Shown here in pieces: positions 14,212-25,489 of a stretch of 64,000 nt of DNA. The translations under genes and the position numbers were made by a program. The notes beneath the pieces were generated by a model that searched no databases, was not told the DNA's origin, and worked only from the letters and a program-made list of their open reading frames with translations. Origin of the DNA: Rhopalosiphum padi (Eukaryota; Arthropoda; Insecta; Hemiptera; Aphididae); assembly GCF_020882245.1 (NCBI RefSeq), contig NC_083599.1, positions 55,516,748 through 55,580,747 of the forward strand. The letters are read 5' to 3'. Numbering within the stretch: the first letter of the stretch is position 1; each line of letters opens with the position of its first letter.

Positions 14212-14541
14212 CATGTTCGCCGCAAGGGGGTGAAAGGAGGTGCACTCCCCCCCCCCACTGGGCTTTCAAAAAAAAAATAAATAAAAAATTTAAAATATTT
14301 CATTTTGCATAATTATCTATATTATATCTATTATAATACTTATTTTACATATTTTTTTAATCGTAGCTACTAGCCTGCATTACTTTGTAGCCGTTGAAAA
14401 AAACTAAAATAACTTTTTATCGTCATATTATTTGAAAAAAAATTTCTACGTATTTAACTTAAATAATTTAAGCATTATTTAGAAATCAGCGTATACTATG
14501 CACGATGTACCCCTCTGACAAAATTCCTGGCGGCGACTATG
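14212..14541. mobile_element. MITE-like inverted-repeat element
   Basis: Left end CATGTTCGCCGCAAGG and right end (reverse complement CATAGTCGCCGCCAGG) are imperfect terminal inverted repeats around a 330-bp AT-rich interior with a C-run and an A-run near 14246-14279. TACACTC occurs on both flanks (near 14206 and 14544), slightly offset, so the target duplication and exact ends are uncertain. Superfamily is not assigned. No coding capacity. Confidence 0.55.
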
Positions 14542-14549
14542 GATACACT

Positions 14550-17500
14550 CGTAGTTTATTTTATTTTATAGGAAACATTTTTTATTTCATAAATAAAAAA
14601 AAGCTTGGGCTTCCACTTGAAAAAATTCTAGTCGCAAGCTGGTATTATAAATAAATAATAATTATATACATTTAAACATTTTCGTAGGTATATCATGTTT
14701 AAAGATTTGAAAGTTTTCATCGTGATATTTCTTAATATCAACTATTAATCAAACAAATAAAAATAAAAAAAAAATCATTTAACTAATCTTAATGTTTTGA
14801 CTTAATTTATATTGTTATCTTATCTACTAATTATGGTTTTTTTTTAACTGTAGGACAAAATTATATTTAATTTTTTTATATAAGTAACCGACTTTGTTGA
14901 TAAGGATTGTTTTTTGGTCGAATATATATGGTTAGTTAATAAAACAAAATGTTAAGGAAACAACATTATGTAATTATTTGTGATATATATATATGGTTTT
15001 TTTTTTAATCTTTAATATTGTAATAAAGCTATAAGCAAATAAAATCTTAGTCTTAATAACCACTGATTTTCCTTATCTATACCTATAAATTAAAGTACAT
15101 ATGGTTTTTTTTTCTGATTCAAGAGAAAATGAAGCTACTGAAAGTTTTTTTTTTTAATTTAAAGAGCATAAATGAAGCATGTAATAATTTAATAGTTTTA
15201 TTGTCTCAACTCCTGTCCCTAGAATGTTGAGCGATGAAATAAGAATAAACCAGTAGCGCCATCTGTCCTATAAGAAAATGTATACACAAAAATTAAATTA
15301 AAAAATAGCATTTTTTATTGTAAAATTTTTACTCAGGTAAAGTCGAATAATACAGCTTATGAATTATAAAATAAATAAATAATTTTAACTCATTGTACCT
15401 ATAGTATGCCTTATGTGATATAAAGTTATGTCTATCTATCTATAATATCAGTATGTATCGATGTATATATAATATAATATAATATATAGTATTGTATAAA
15501 ATATTTAAAAAATGAAAAATGCAAAACACTTATACACACAAACGGTAACAAATTATTTCGTAAATATTTTTTTTTAGTAAATTAAGCACTTAATTTTTTT
15601 TTTATTTCTGTTATTTCTTTTGAAACTTAGTAGGTAACTTAGTACTTGAAATGTTAACCAAAATTCGCATACATCGAAATGATCAGGTTTTGAAAAAACG
15701 AGATTTCTGTAGTAATAACCTTACTGAAGTAAGGTTTAATACTGTCTTTATTATTATTCATATGCGATTATTATCGCGTTCGAATTTAATATGATAATAT
15801 ATACATTATAGTCATTATACACTCATATTGCTGCAGTATAACCGACCCTAAATAGTGTCAATAGACGATTACAGTTTACCACGAAAACATGCAATGAATA
15901 TTAATAAAATACCCTGTATTATTTCTATTATTTTTAATGCACGCAATAAAGGAACTCTGTTAAAAAAAAATAGGTTTATATGCACGTCCCAATTTCTGAT
16001 TTAATTTTTATAATACATTATTATTACTATCTATATAAATTATAAGGTAGTTAGATGTTAGATATTATGACGTTGCCATGCAATTCACAATAAACATACC
16101 TATAGAAACATAATTTGTTCACCGAAATAAGCTGCAAAAGCAAATCGTAAATTTTGTTTCGATATAGCCCGAAAGCGCAAAAATAAATTTTATTATCTGC
16201 GCAATATCATCAGTTGCATTTTAAATTTCAGTTCTAATTTGACGATCGTTATACTCGTAGTTCTCGAATATAGTGTATTTTTCTTGTATATTTCTAAAAC
16301 AACAGTAATCAAGTTAAGTTGAAATTTAATATTATTTTATGATTTTTATCATATTTTATTGATAATTGACAATCATTTGATACAACTACTCCTATATGAA
16401 AATTGAATACGACGAAAATAAATTGATTAAAGTATTTCTTTGGATGAGCTTTTTTACCTTCTACTGAAATGTCTGGTACATTTATGAACTATTTGAAGAA
16501 TGAAACAATGAAAAATTAATAACATTTTATGATTATATTTTAACAAGTTTTATTCAAAATGATAGAAATAAAATATCCACCACACCTCTGTACTGAGCCA
16601 CATCCAAATAAGTCAAGGCTTACCGATAATCCAGAATCATACCTCTGTCATTTAAATACCAACTTCATATCATGCCCATCAATTTATAGTTAGATTGAAA
16701 TGAATATTTAAAGAACACTAAGTAGAAGTTTACTTAAAAACTACAATAAAACTAACGAAAAACCACAAATTTCAGCTATATTAGTCAATATTAAAGTATA
16801 GAAGAAGTTATCCGAAAAAATTCTAAATTGGATTTCTTAAAAACTGTGGGCTTCAAATTTAAAATTTAATTTTAAGGTAATATAATATAATAGTAAAAGC
16901 TCAATAATTAATAATAATTATTAAAATATTAAGTAATAACTTTATAAGATTTTAATAATTTTGTTTTTTTTTTTATTTTAGTAAAATTAAGTCTTATAGG
17001 TTCTTAAAAAGGTAAGTACCTAAATTTTTTGCATGTGATACACATATATATATTTTTAATAAATTTATAATACAGTTAATACATATGTATTTGAATTGTT
17101 CGAAAACATAAAGATACAATAAATCTAAACTATGAAGTATAGTACCTATAATTATATATCTATATAAAGTGTAGGCTATAATATATCTATAACAATATAA
17201 AAATAAACCACATCAGAATTATGATTAAAATTTTTTTTTGATTGATTTAATACTATAATTTATTATACAGGTTAATTTCGAGATAAACTGTGGCAAATAA
17301 ATCAAACTATATTGGTGCGAATACAAATTTATATACAATATATATATATATATATTATATATATTTTTTTAAATCGTTACACCAGAAAATTGCAGAAGAT
17401 TGTTTCGTTTCCCTTCGTATATTCTTTCAAAATAACCTATTAGACGGTGTCTTGGTGTCCATCATTATTAGAAGTAGAATCTTTACAATTAAGTGGTCTT

Positions 17501-20500
17501 TATAACGAGGTCGTTAATCGTTTAAATATATATAACTAATTCAGTGATGCTCTTCAATCTGCAGTGTGAACTATCGCAACCTATTTCTAGGTCAGTTGAT
17601 CTTTAGGATTCGATTAATCAATTTTAGTAAATAAAAATAGTTGAGCTTAATATTACATTTTAATATTCGTAGAATCTATTAATATTTTTATTAAAATTTG
17701 AGTGTTTCTTAAAAAAGTTCATAACTAATTCCTAAATAAAAGTAATATATTTTTTAAAAAATTTTATCAAGTATATAAATATAAATGTATATTAATTCAA
17801 TTTTCTTTACATAATATTTGACATTTTTTGAATATTTTTTATTTTTGGTTCTAGACTTCTAAGCTAATTTATTATAAGTAATAACAAAAATATTTGTGTA
17901 AAATATTTTTCACACTAGTTGTGAAATAATAAGCAGCTAGCATTGTTTCCAAAGTGGGCCAATACTGCAATGGGACTGTTCGAATATATTATTCTTGTTC
18001 GTTTATAATTATAAACAATAAATAAATAAAAATAATAATAATAATAATAATAAATAGGGAGAAAGTAGGTAACCAGAGCAGTTACCTACAGGGCTACAGT
18101 ACTGCAGTCGTACAGTAAGTATCAATTGAGTAAATCACTGTAATGTGTTAAATTACATTCGATTCATTCAAAAAATAAATCTGAGTGAAGACAGACCGTT
18201 GACCTATAAATATATTTTATGATATATTAATTATACTGCTATCAAACGACAAATAAAATAATTTTAGTTATTTTGTTTATTTTTAACTTAATATATTGTT
18301 GTATTTTGTACACAGTACACACAATGACATCTTCAAATGAAATGATTTCAAAAAAATGTAATTAGCCTACTGCATTACAAATACCTAGTAAAATAAACTG
18401 CTTTAAACATTTTATTTCGTTAAAATTTTAACTTAAAATATCTATAAAAAGAAAACTGTTTACATATTTGGTTGTATGAATGTTACTTATTTATAAAGAA
18501 GTTTGTATTACGTTTTCAAACCTTATTTATCAAAATTAAACATTTCATAAATTTCTGTTTTTGCTTATTTTAACGCTTCCAATTGTTCATTGGAGTACTA
18601 ATAATTATTATTAAAAAAAAACTATTTAAGTATTTATTTTAATTATTACAAGTGCTGTAAGTTTCTTGAGTAGTACCTTGTTAATACCTAACTAAAAATT
18701 ATGATATATCTAAAAATTTCTGTTTTCTATTATTAGTTTCAATGTACATAATGATATTTAAATATTTAACATAAAATTTCGAATCATAAAAATAAAAAAA
18801 ATATGTATTATAGTTATATTTGTCTTTAAGGCAACGATATGTTGACAGATTTATCGTCTGTTAATCGGCGTTAAGACAGTAATAGGTTATAGGTTCATAC
18901 TAGCTGTTGGTTGTCGTGTCTACACGTTTAAAAAAATCGTACACGCAAGTATAAACTATCTATGAATATATAATTAGATATTTATATTAAAAGCAAAAAA
19001 TAAATTAACAATAATAAACTTTATAAATTAAAGTCATACCATAATCATAAAGTATCCATTATATAAAAAAAAATCTGATAATTATTTACTGTGAATCCGT
19101 TATTTTTATTATAAAGTTTTCCCGGGACAAATATCTAAAATTGATGATAATAAAAAAGAGAAAATACTTTTTTTTTTATATTATCGATGGAACAAATTAG
19201 TTTATTGTTGCTATTTAAAGAAATAAAAAAACTATAAGTACTATAATTTAATGGTACGCACAAGTTACAATTTATTGATTTAATAATAATAATTATTATT
19301 ATTTATATCATAATTCATAATTATAATAATAGTGAGTTGTAACTTAAGCCGGTTTTCATTTGCTAACTTCACAATGGAAATGAAGTGTTATTATTTCTTG
19401 TGTAAGTGCTGTGGTACTAAAATGATGTTTATCAGTTTAAAAGTTTTTCAGAGCTTGTGTACTCGGCGCCCGACGGGTATACAACTTATTCAAGCCACAC
19501 CCGAACTTTTGTTGTTATATATTATCAAATCATCATACTGTTATTATTTATTTATTACTCACTTTTATTAGCTTATTAGTTATTACTACTAACTCGGTCT
19601 ATCAGTCCGCTGTATGTCGAGGACAATGCCTACAATATTAATATATCGACAATGGCGTAATAAATGAAAATAATAGAAATGTAACTACCTACGTATATAT
19701 AGGCGACGAACGATGCGTGACGAGAACGTGGGTATGCCAACATTTCTTAGTAAATTAATTACAATTCGAAAAAAAACAATTTAAGGTTTCGCGAGAATTC
19801 CATTGAAAATTGCAGGTGAATAATATGGTTGTCGTCTCATATACGGTTCATCAATTATATTTTCAATTTAATTTTCATTATATTTGTAATACTTGGTGAA
19901 TGCATATTGTCAGTTCGTTCAATCTGCACTAAAATAAAGGGAATTTGATCTCGACTAGGTTTTTTACGAAAATAGATCTACATTGTTGCCAGTTGAACTG
20001 ACTAGTTAATGAATAAAACTTCTGAAAAAATATTAGAATTCTTCATGAAGTTTATCTACTTTAAAATGACTTACCTGCTCTTTTGAAAAATTAAACTAAT
20101 ATTAAAAATTTAATAAAAAATTTAAATAATAATATTAAAAATTTTAAAATGTGAACTAGACCGTTCTTCTCTATACAGCATGTATCGAGTGTATCTCGTA
20201 AATAACTGGGTCTTTATAATAATGGATGTGTTCAATTTTAATTCAAATCAACGTATACAAGAAACAATTCCGAGCAAAGACGGTCAACCTTGTTGATAAC
20301 CTTCGTTAGGTTGAACTAATAATAATATTAAAATAAATCATTACTTGTATTAAAGCAAATTTCACGATGATTTCAAATATTTTCTCAATTTTCTGACATT
20401 TCATCGGAGAAATAGGTTAGATAATAATACAATTGTTAAAAATACTTATAATTTTTGAACAAATGCAAAATAATTAATACGCGTTTAGTGCGTTATTGAT

Positions 20501-21340
20501 ATAGGGAACGCTTGGATATCTCTTTTACACTATTGTCTAACATACCAATGATCTCTTGCTATGCAACACGCACATATTTACACATCAATAGAGAATTTGC
20601 CTACATTGAACTCCTTAAAATTGGTTTGTATCGAATTCCCTTAAAACTAAAATAAAATAAATATTAATAAATCTTAATTTATTTAGCACGATACCGTAAA
20701 TACTAATTTATGACACTTTTTATTTAAAAAAAAAAATAATAATAATAATAATAATAAAAATTCTTTTTTTGTTCAATATTGAGCAGTGACCTGCAATGGT
20801 CAGTAATAGAGAATTGGGTAGATTAGGAATGGTACGCAATGCAATGAAGCTATTAATGTATTATGTTTATGTATATATAATATATAGGAATTAAAAATGT
20901 TTGTACTATGTTTTCATAGTCAAAAATCTTGAACATTTAAGAAAAAGTTCCTTATAAGTTGTTCTTACAGAAATTAAAATTATTACATATGTCACAATAG
21001 CCAATATTCTTTTAAACGTTTAAAGACTTTAAAGTTGGAATTTAGAAATTAAAAATTCATATGATCTCAAAGATATACAATTTTTTTTATAGATAAACTT
21101 CATACATTTTTCATTTTTATATCTATACGGTTTGAAATTTTCATATAATGTTTGTTAAATCCTTAAATAATTTATATTGAAACATTTTTTAACCAATAAA
21201 TCTAAAAAATATATAAACATAACTTTTTTGAGACATTGCAAGTTCAAATTTGAACGAAATTAGATATTTAACCTAAATAATAATACAGAAATATTTAAGT
21301 ACATTATGTTTTAATATTTTAATCGTATATAACTATTATA
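14550..21340. other. AT-rich intergenic with simple repeats
   Basis: No supported gene. Simple repeats include a TA run at 17335-17364, AAT/TAA runs at 18030-18054 and 20736-20757, and many poly-A/T runs. At 20180-20280 (minus) there is an isolated 3' part of the dispersed repeat (TAATGGATGTGTTCAATTTT, then a CCGAGCAAAG word). Several short open frames (17290-17505, 19332-19571) have AT-driven composition, no recognisable domain and no clear splice context, so I do not call them genes. Confidence 0.35.
15256..15264 (-). promoter_or_regulatory. Possible CTCF-like site
   Basis: GCGCCATCT on the plus strand reads AGATGGCGC on the minus strand, which resembles the core of the insect CTCF motif (AGRTGGCGC-like, from memory). 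It is a single short match, so only suggestive. A second match lies at 43698-43706. Confidence 0.2.
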
Positions 21341-21348
21341 TTTATATA

Positions 21349-21354
21349 TTTATT
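21349..21354 (-). terminator. Candidate poly(A) signal of CA-like gene
   Basis: AATAAA on the minus strand, about 160 nt beyond the stop codon at 21513. A second overlapping-context copy lies at 21354-21359. AATAAA is frequent by chance in DNA this AT-rich, so support is weak. Confidence 0.25.
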
Positions 21355-21512
21355 TTATTTTTTTGTATCCATTATATTTTGATATAATTCACTACAAATG
21401 ATAATACGTTTCAATATCAGGATATTTTTAATTTTATTAATTATTACTCGAAACATAAAACTGCATATTATATTATGCATTATGACCAATATGTACTCTG
21501 TAAGAAAGAAAT

Positions 21513-21708
21513 TTAAAATTTATGCACATTTTTATCCGTGTTCTCATTATTTTTTTGTTGTCTGTTTTTAATATGCGTTTCTCTTCTTAAAGCTGTGGCA
21601 TTCATTCGAACTCCTTCTCTGTGGGTTTTCTTTACAGATGGCCGTTGAGATGTTTTAACTTCCACTTTATCTTTGTTTATCAAATCGGATATAATACTGT
21701 CTTTGGGG
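21513..21708 (-). CDS. CA-like gene, tail module 3 and stop
   Basis: Encodes PKDSIISDLINKDKVEVKTS, QRPSVKKTHREGVRMN, ATALRRETHIKN and then a short Asn/Lys-rich end. The THREGVRMNATALRRE core is identical to module 2. The acceptor CTCTAATTATAG gives the right phase after module 2. This is the likely last exon. Confidence 0.65.
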
Positions 21709-24700
21709 CTATAATTAGAGATAATAGTATTAAGTAAAATAGAAATCAATTATTATAATTATTATTTATATTTATATTTTAATAATTGATTATTCAAATT
21801 TTAGATAATATAAATTTCAGGTGGGTGTAAAAAATGTATTAATTTTATTAGACTCATGTCCGTAAAACAAATTTTTCCCATTTAATGTACGATTTTAATT
21901 GACTATAGGTAAGGACACATACAGTTTATTATAAATCTAGAAATGATAAATCGTAATTTAGTCAAACCTTATAACCATATCATTTATCTGTTCCACATCA
22001 TTAAGTATAATTTTCTCTTTATTATTTGTATCTAAAGGCTGCATTAGATTAAAAACCGATTCAAAATTCTCGGGCACCAACTCCATTTCTTCACGTTGAT
22101 CCTCGGTATCATGTGATTTTGTAGATATTATATCTTTGTTTTTAATATGCATTTCTCTTCTTAAAGCTGTAGCATTCATTCGAACGCCTTCCCTATGGGT
22201 TTTCTGAACCTCCGGCCTGTGAGAGGTTTTTAACTCCATTTTATCGTAATTTGTTAAATCAAATATAAGGTCGTCGATGGATCTATTTGGGTCGATAATA
22301 ATAATACTATCAGGTAAAATATAAAGCATTTATTATCATTTTTTCTTATAATAGATTATTTTGTAGTTGAACAAATTTTAGACGTTGCCAAAAAATTTTT
22401 TTTTTACTACATACCTAATTAAAATATGCAAATAGAGACGGGTAAAGTTTACTATAACTTTCAATAAACGATGGCGGCGCCGCGGAAGCAATGCGAAAGC
22501 AGTCCCGCGGCGTCGTTGGTTAAAACAGGAAAAAAAAAAAAAAAAAAAAAAAAAGTTTACTATAAATATAATAATGATAATGAATCGCAATTTCTCACGA
22601 ACCTTATAACTAAATTCTTTGTAAGTTCCGAATCATTTAGTATGTTTTTCTCTTTGTTATTCGAATATAAAGGTTTCGTAAAGTTCAAAATATGCTCCGC
22701 ATCTTTACATTGATCCTCCAAATCGAGTGATTTTGTAGGTATTATATCTTTTTTAGGCCGAGTTGCGTTTATCACTATCGGATTAGCTATTGTAGTGGTA
22801 GTGACTACCGAAATAATCACATCTTCTTTTTTGACCGTATCACTATTAATATTGCTTTTATTAGGTAACGGTTCCGGTTCTTTTTGCATTGTTTGCGCAG
22901 ATGTACTTGATTTGACCATGTTACCTGGCATATCCGTTTTTTCTGGTGTTACTAATGCACTATCGTCATTTCCTTCCATCGACTGAATTTCCTTTTGGTC
23001 CATTGAATGCTGGGTCACGCGTAGCACTTTGTTCTCCCCGGATAATTTTGGCAATCGACAATTTGACAGTATATACTTATTATCAAATCCTCTTAGAGAT
23101 CGCATACGAGATAACTATTGAAAATCAGCACAAATATAAATAATTTAAACAATACCAGTTGTGTAATATTTTAATGAATTATGTTTTAGTTATGTACTAT
23201 TTTTTTTTTTTTTATTAACAAAATGGTTATTTTCACCTTTGATAACAGTATTTTATAAAATGTTTACTATAAATAAATTGTGTACAATGGTACCAATAAT
23301 TAATGTGATTACATAATGAATTAAATTTAAAATAATATATTTTAAACTAGATAACATTTGCTTTATTTAAATTATCTAATGATGTGTTAACTGATCTTAG
23401 TTACTTATTAGGTTAAACTTTCATATTACTTTTCGTATGAGCAGATAGTTAATTACTTTTTATGTGCCTTTCCAGCACTAGAAATTTAGTCTTAGTGCCC
23501 CCTTAAATCGTTTAATTCAACTTAGCATTTATTTATTTATAACTCTTTTGAATCTTTTTATTTATTTAAATACCTAATGTTTTTAATTAATTATTGCTTA
23601 TTATTATTATCTATTTAAACATTAAGTTGTATAATTATATTTTATTGTTATGTTAATTGTACTATTAAATACTTTTGTTTAATGTTATAAGCTATCTGTA
23701 AACTATAACTACCAACTTATCAAATATATAATTTTGTACCTATTGCCCATTTAAATATAATAAATATAAAAATAAACTATAAATATGTTAATATAATATA
23801 CAGAGCGACTCTTTTATCGAACACCAATCATAATTATTTTAAAATCTATGTTTTTTTACATAATATCCTGTCGAAATTACACAATATATTTTTAAATTTT
23901 TTTATTTTTTTAAATGATAATGTTTTTAATTTCATATTCTGAAGCAAAATATTTTTGGAGTATTTTATAGGTAGGTACATAAAAATAAAAATTTGGATGA
24001 ATAGTTTATGAATTACAACTTATAAGTATTTAAAATATTGGTTAGCGGAGCGAAGAAGTAAGAGGATTCCCTCAAAAATGTTGGTCTACTACTTCGCTTA
24101 CCTAAACTTTAAGTACTTAAAATAAAAAGCTAAAAAAATTAATAAATAACTAATTCATAAATTACTCATCCGGATTCGGTTTTTATGTATTGAAATACCA
24201 TAAAAAATATCCTACTTCAGAATTTTTTTTCAAAAACGTTTATAGATTTTTAAATAATAAATATTAATTGATAAAAAAATCACCCAATATATAATATCAT
24301 ACATCATATATATTTATGTATAATGTATATCATTACAATTTTAACTTAACAAAAATGTTACATTATGACGTGTTTAATTTTAAAAATATCGAGATTTTTA
24401 TGCTTATGACAATAATGTTTTAGTTGGTTTATTAACAAAATAAAAATACAATTTTGATATGAATTACACGAACTTGTGCTTCATTGATTGAAATTTCTTT
24501 TGAAGAAATTATCCATAATACTATATTTTCATGAATTACTTCACATGCACTCCAATACATGTAATAATTTTGTAAATCATTATCAAACAAACTTGATAAT
24601 GCAAACGAATCAATTTCGATTAATTCTCCTGGCTTATTAATATTTTTTAAATTTGACGTCAAATTGTCCAACATGATATTTTCATAGCGATCCAACTTAA

Positions 24701-25489
24701 AATGTAACATTGTCAATGATACCAAATGTATTTTAACTAGTATTTCATACTTTACACATGTACGTCAATATTAATTTACCATCTTGGGCGTTAAAGGCTT
24801 CGGAAGTACTTGAGTAGCTGATATTATAGAACACCAAGTGTATTTCCATAGGGGAACTGTTAATATTAAATAAACAAAATCAAATGGATAACTATATAAT
24901 TATATTATTGAGTTACCATTTTCCCATTGTACGATGTTCACTACCATTATCATGTTTAGTGCCCCAATGAAAATGAAAACTTGAAAACTCGTATGGATAC
25001 TGTAATATAGAACCACTCAAAGAAGGTCTTGGTCCGGAATATTCGGCATCAACATTACCTTTGAATTTAAAATAAAATTAATAAGTATATTATTTTTTAT
25101 TCTATATTTAGAGAAATCTATATATTATTATATTAACTATTAAGAATTAATTATATACTATTATATTATAATATAAGATACTCAGTTAATATGATACAAT
25201 TAATATAAAATCTTATTACGATTAGTTTTAGTTTATTACTAATTGTTAACATAATTAGTATTATTGATAAAATTTGTTTAGTACCTACATGTCATTCCTA
25301 TATTTCTAACAGACATTTTTAAAGGTATCGTCTCTGATTCCGACCAAATTAATGGTGGAAGAATAATTGGCGTTGCATTATCCAAATCTATGTCCAATGG
25401 AGAAGAACTGTGTACCCAAGAATCGATAAATCTTGAGACCTTCGGTTCAATTGTCGTGAAAGTCGATAACGCAGTACATTCATCTTTAT
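21513..25489 (-). CDS. Alpha-carbonic-anhydrase-like protein, duplicated-exon tail
   Basis: Exons supported by frame and splice phase: 25489-25289, 25058-24917, 24856-24751, 24695-24474, 23114-22603, 22306-21968, 21708-21513. They join into an alpha-CA fold: SSPLDIDLDNATP, then FHFHWG...GSEH, then MEIHLVFYN, then ISINEAQ, then LSRMRSLRGF. The CA family hydrates CO2 with a zinc held by three His. All three ligands are visible: two in FHFHWG, one in EIHLVF. Two other usual active-site features are altered: the GSLTTPP segment is replaced by WSACEVI, and the proton-shuttle His position reads Met (IGMTC for xxGHxx). Activity is therefore doubtful and the protein may be CA-related. After the CA domain, the last three exons form a long Lys/Glu/Asn/Thr-rich tail containing duplicated modules. 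The first conserved exon needs one upstream base, so N-terminal exon(s) are missing from this model (see 26881-26958 and 26146-26258). Confidence 0.82.
21558..22275 (-). repeat. Tandem exon duplication in CA-like gene
   Basis: The segments 21565-21700 and 22137-22275 are near-identical at the nucleotide level over the THREGVRMNATALRRE core, including the TTCTCTTCTTAAAGCTGT word on the plus strand. A second pair, about 21960-22150 and 22595-22770, covers the other half of the module. The order shows that a unit of about 0.6 kb, with its splice sites, was duplicated in tandem. Confidence 0.75.
21968..22306 (-). CDS. CA-like gene, duplicated tail module 2
   Basis: A 339-bp exon with matching phase at both ends. 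It contains KTSHRPEVQKTHREGVRMN then ATALRREMHIKN and ends TNNKEKIILNDVEQINDMVI. Its first half is repeated in module 3 and its second half in module 1. The donor context ATAAG/GTTTGA is equivalent to that of module 1. Reading through the donor gives an immediate stop at 21958, so this could also serve as an alternative last exon. Confidence 0.68.
22458..22551 (+). mobile_element. Retroposed GC-rich hairpin RNA with poly(A)
   Basis: An abrupt GC-rich block in an intron of the CA-like gene ends in a run of 25 A (22530-22554). It is flanked by a perfect 14-bp direct repeat, AAAGTTTACTATAA, at 22444-22457 and 22552-22565. Poly(A) plus a long target duplication is the signature of LINE-type reverse transcription of an RNA. 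The inserted sequence folds well: AACGA (22467) with TCGTT (22513), GCCGCGG (22479) with CCGCGGC (22505), and TGC-GAAA-GCA at the tip. I do not recognise the RNA. It could be a SINE tail, a LINE 3' end, a small structured RNA or a truncated mRNA copy. Confidence 0.85.
22603..23114 (-). CDS. CA-like gene, end of CA domain plus tail module 1
   Basis: Starts LSRMRSLRGFDNKYILSNC then RLPKLSGENKVLRV, matching the CA C-terminus (FRxLxx...NNxRPxQPLxxRxV). It then runs into about 135 residues of tail with no known domain. The last part (KDIIPTKSLDLEDQ, SNNKEKNILND, LVI) is clearly similar to the end of the next exon. Acceptor TTTTCAATAG. The donor after ATAAG (GTTCGT) gives the phase needed by the next exon; the stronger-looking GTGAGA six bases later does not. 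Reading through gives a short alternative end, stop at 22560. Confidence 0.72.
23797..24291. mobile_element. Foldback MITE in CA-like intron
   Basis: Left end TATACAGAGCGACTCTTTTA and right end (reverse complement TATATTGGGTGATTTTTTTA) are imperfect terminal repeats. The arms continue as an inverted repeat through AATATTTTTGGAGTATTTTA and AGTTTATGAATTACAAC to a centre near 24050-24090 where GAGGATTCCCTC sits. No open frame. The arms share words with the element at 40452-41067, so the two are one family. It lies within intron 23115-24473. Confidence 0.65.
24474..24695 (-). CDS. CA-like gene, altered GSLTTPP exon
   Basis: Encodes LDRYENIMLDNLTSNL...ELIEIDSFALSSLF...YYMYWSACEVIHENIVLW then IISSKEISINEAQ. 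The frame aligns well with the CA region from the FxLP strand to the VSxEQ helix, but the normally invariant SLTTPP is absent. The exon is 222 bp, phase 0 at both ends; the donor GTTCGT is weaker than consensus. Confidence 0.8.
24751..24856 (-). CDS. CA-like gene, third zinc-ligand exon
   Basis: Encodes SPMEIHLVFYNISYSSTSE then AFNAQDGKLILTYMCK. EIHLVFYN corresponds to ELHLVHWN of carbonic anhydrases, so the third zinc His is kept while the second His of that motif is Phe. Acceptor TTAACAG, donor GTATGA. The following intron is only 55 bp (24696-24750). Confidence 0.82.
24917..25058 (-). CDS. CA-like gene, zinc-ligand exon
   Basis: Encodes YPYEFSSFHFHWGTKHDNGSEH followed by RTMGK (given here in two parts: YPYEFSSFHFHWG and TKHDNGSEH). 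FHFHWG carries the first two zinc-ligand His residues of alpha-CAs and GSEH the conserved Glu region. Acceptor CAAAG, donor GTAACT; phases match the flanking exons. Confidence 0.85.
25289..25489 (-). CDS. CA-like gene, first conserved exon
   Basis: Encodes DECTALSTF...SWVHSSSPLDIDLDN...PLIWSESETIPLKMSVRNIGMTC, matching the alpha-CA region around QSPINI and the beta-strand up to NxGHxV. Acceptor TTTACATATAG, donor GTAGGT. It enters needing one base from upstream and exits after one base. No in-frame ATG precedes the homology, so an upstream exon must exist. Confidence 0.8.

Noticed and set aside
17290..17505. 71-codon open frame on the plus strand
   Set aside because: Crosses a TA microsatellite; the second half looks mixed but has no splice context or recognisable domain.
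22471..22713. Frame beginning MAAPRKQCESSPAASL with a poly-Lys run
   Set aside because: The frame is the retroposed RNA plus its poly(A) tail read as codons; it is explained by the insertion.
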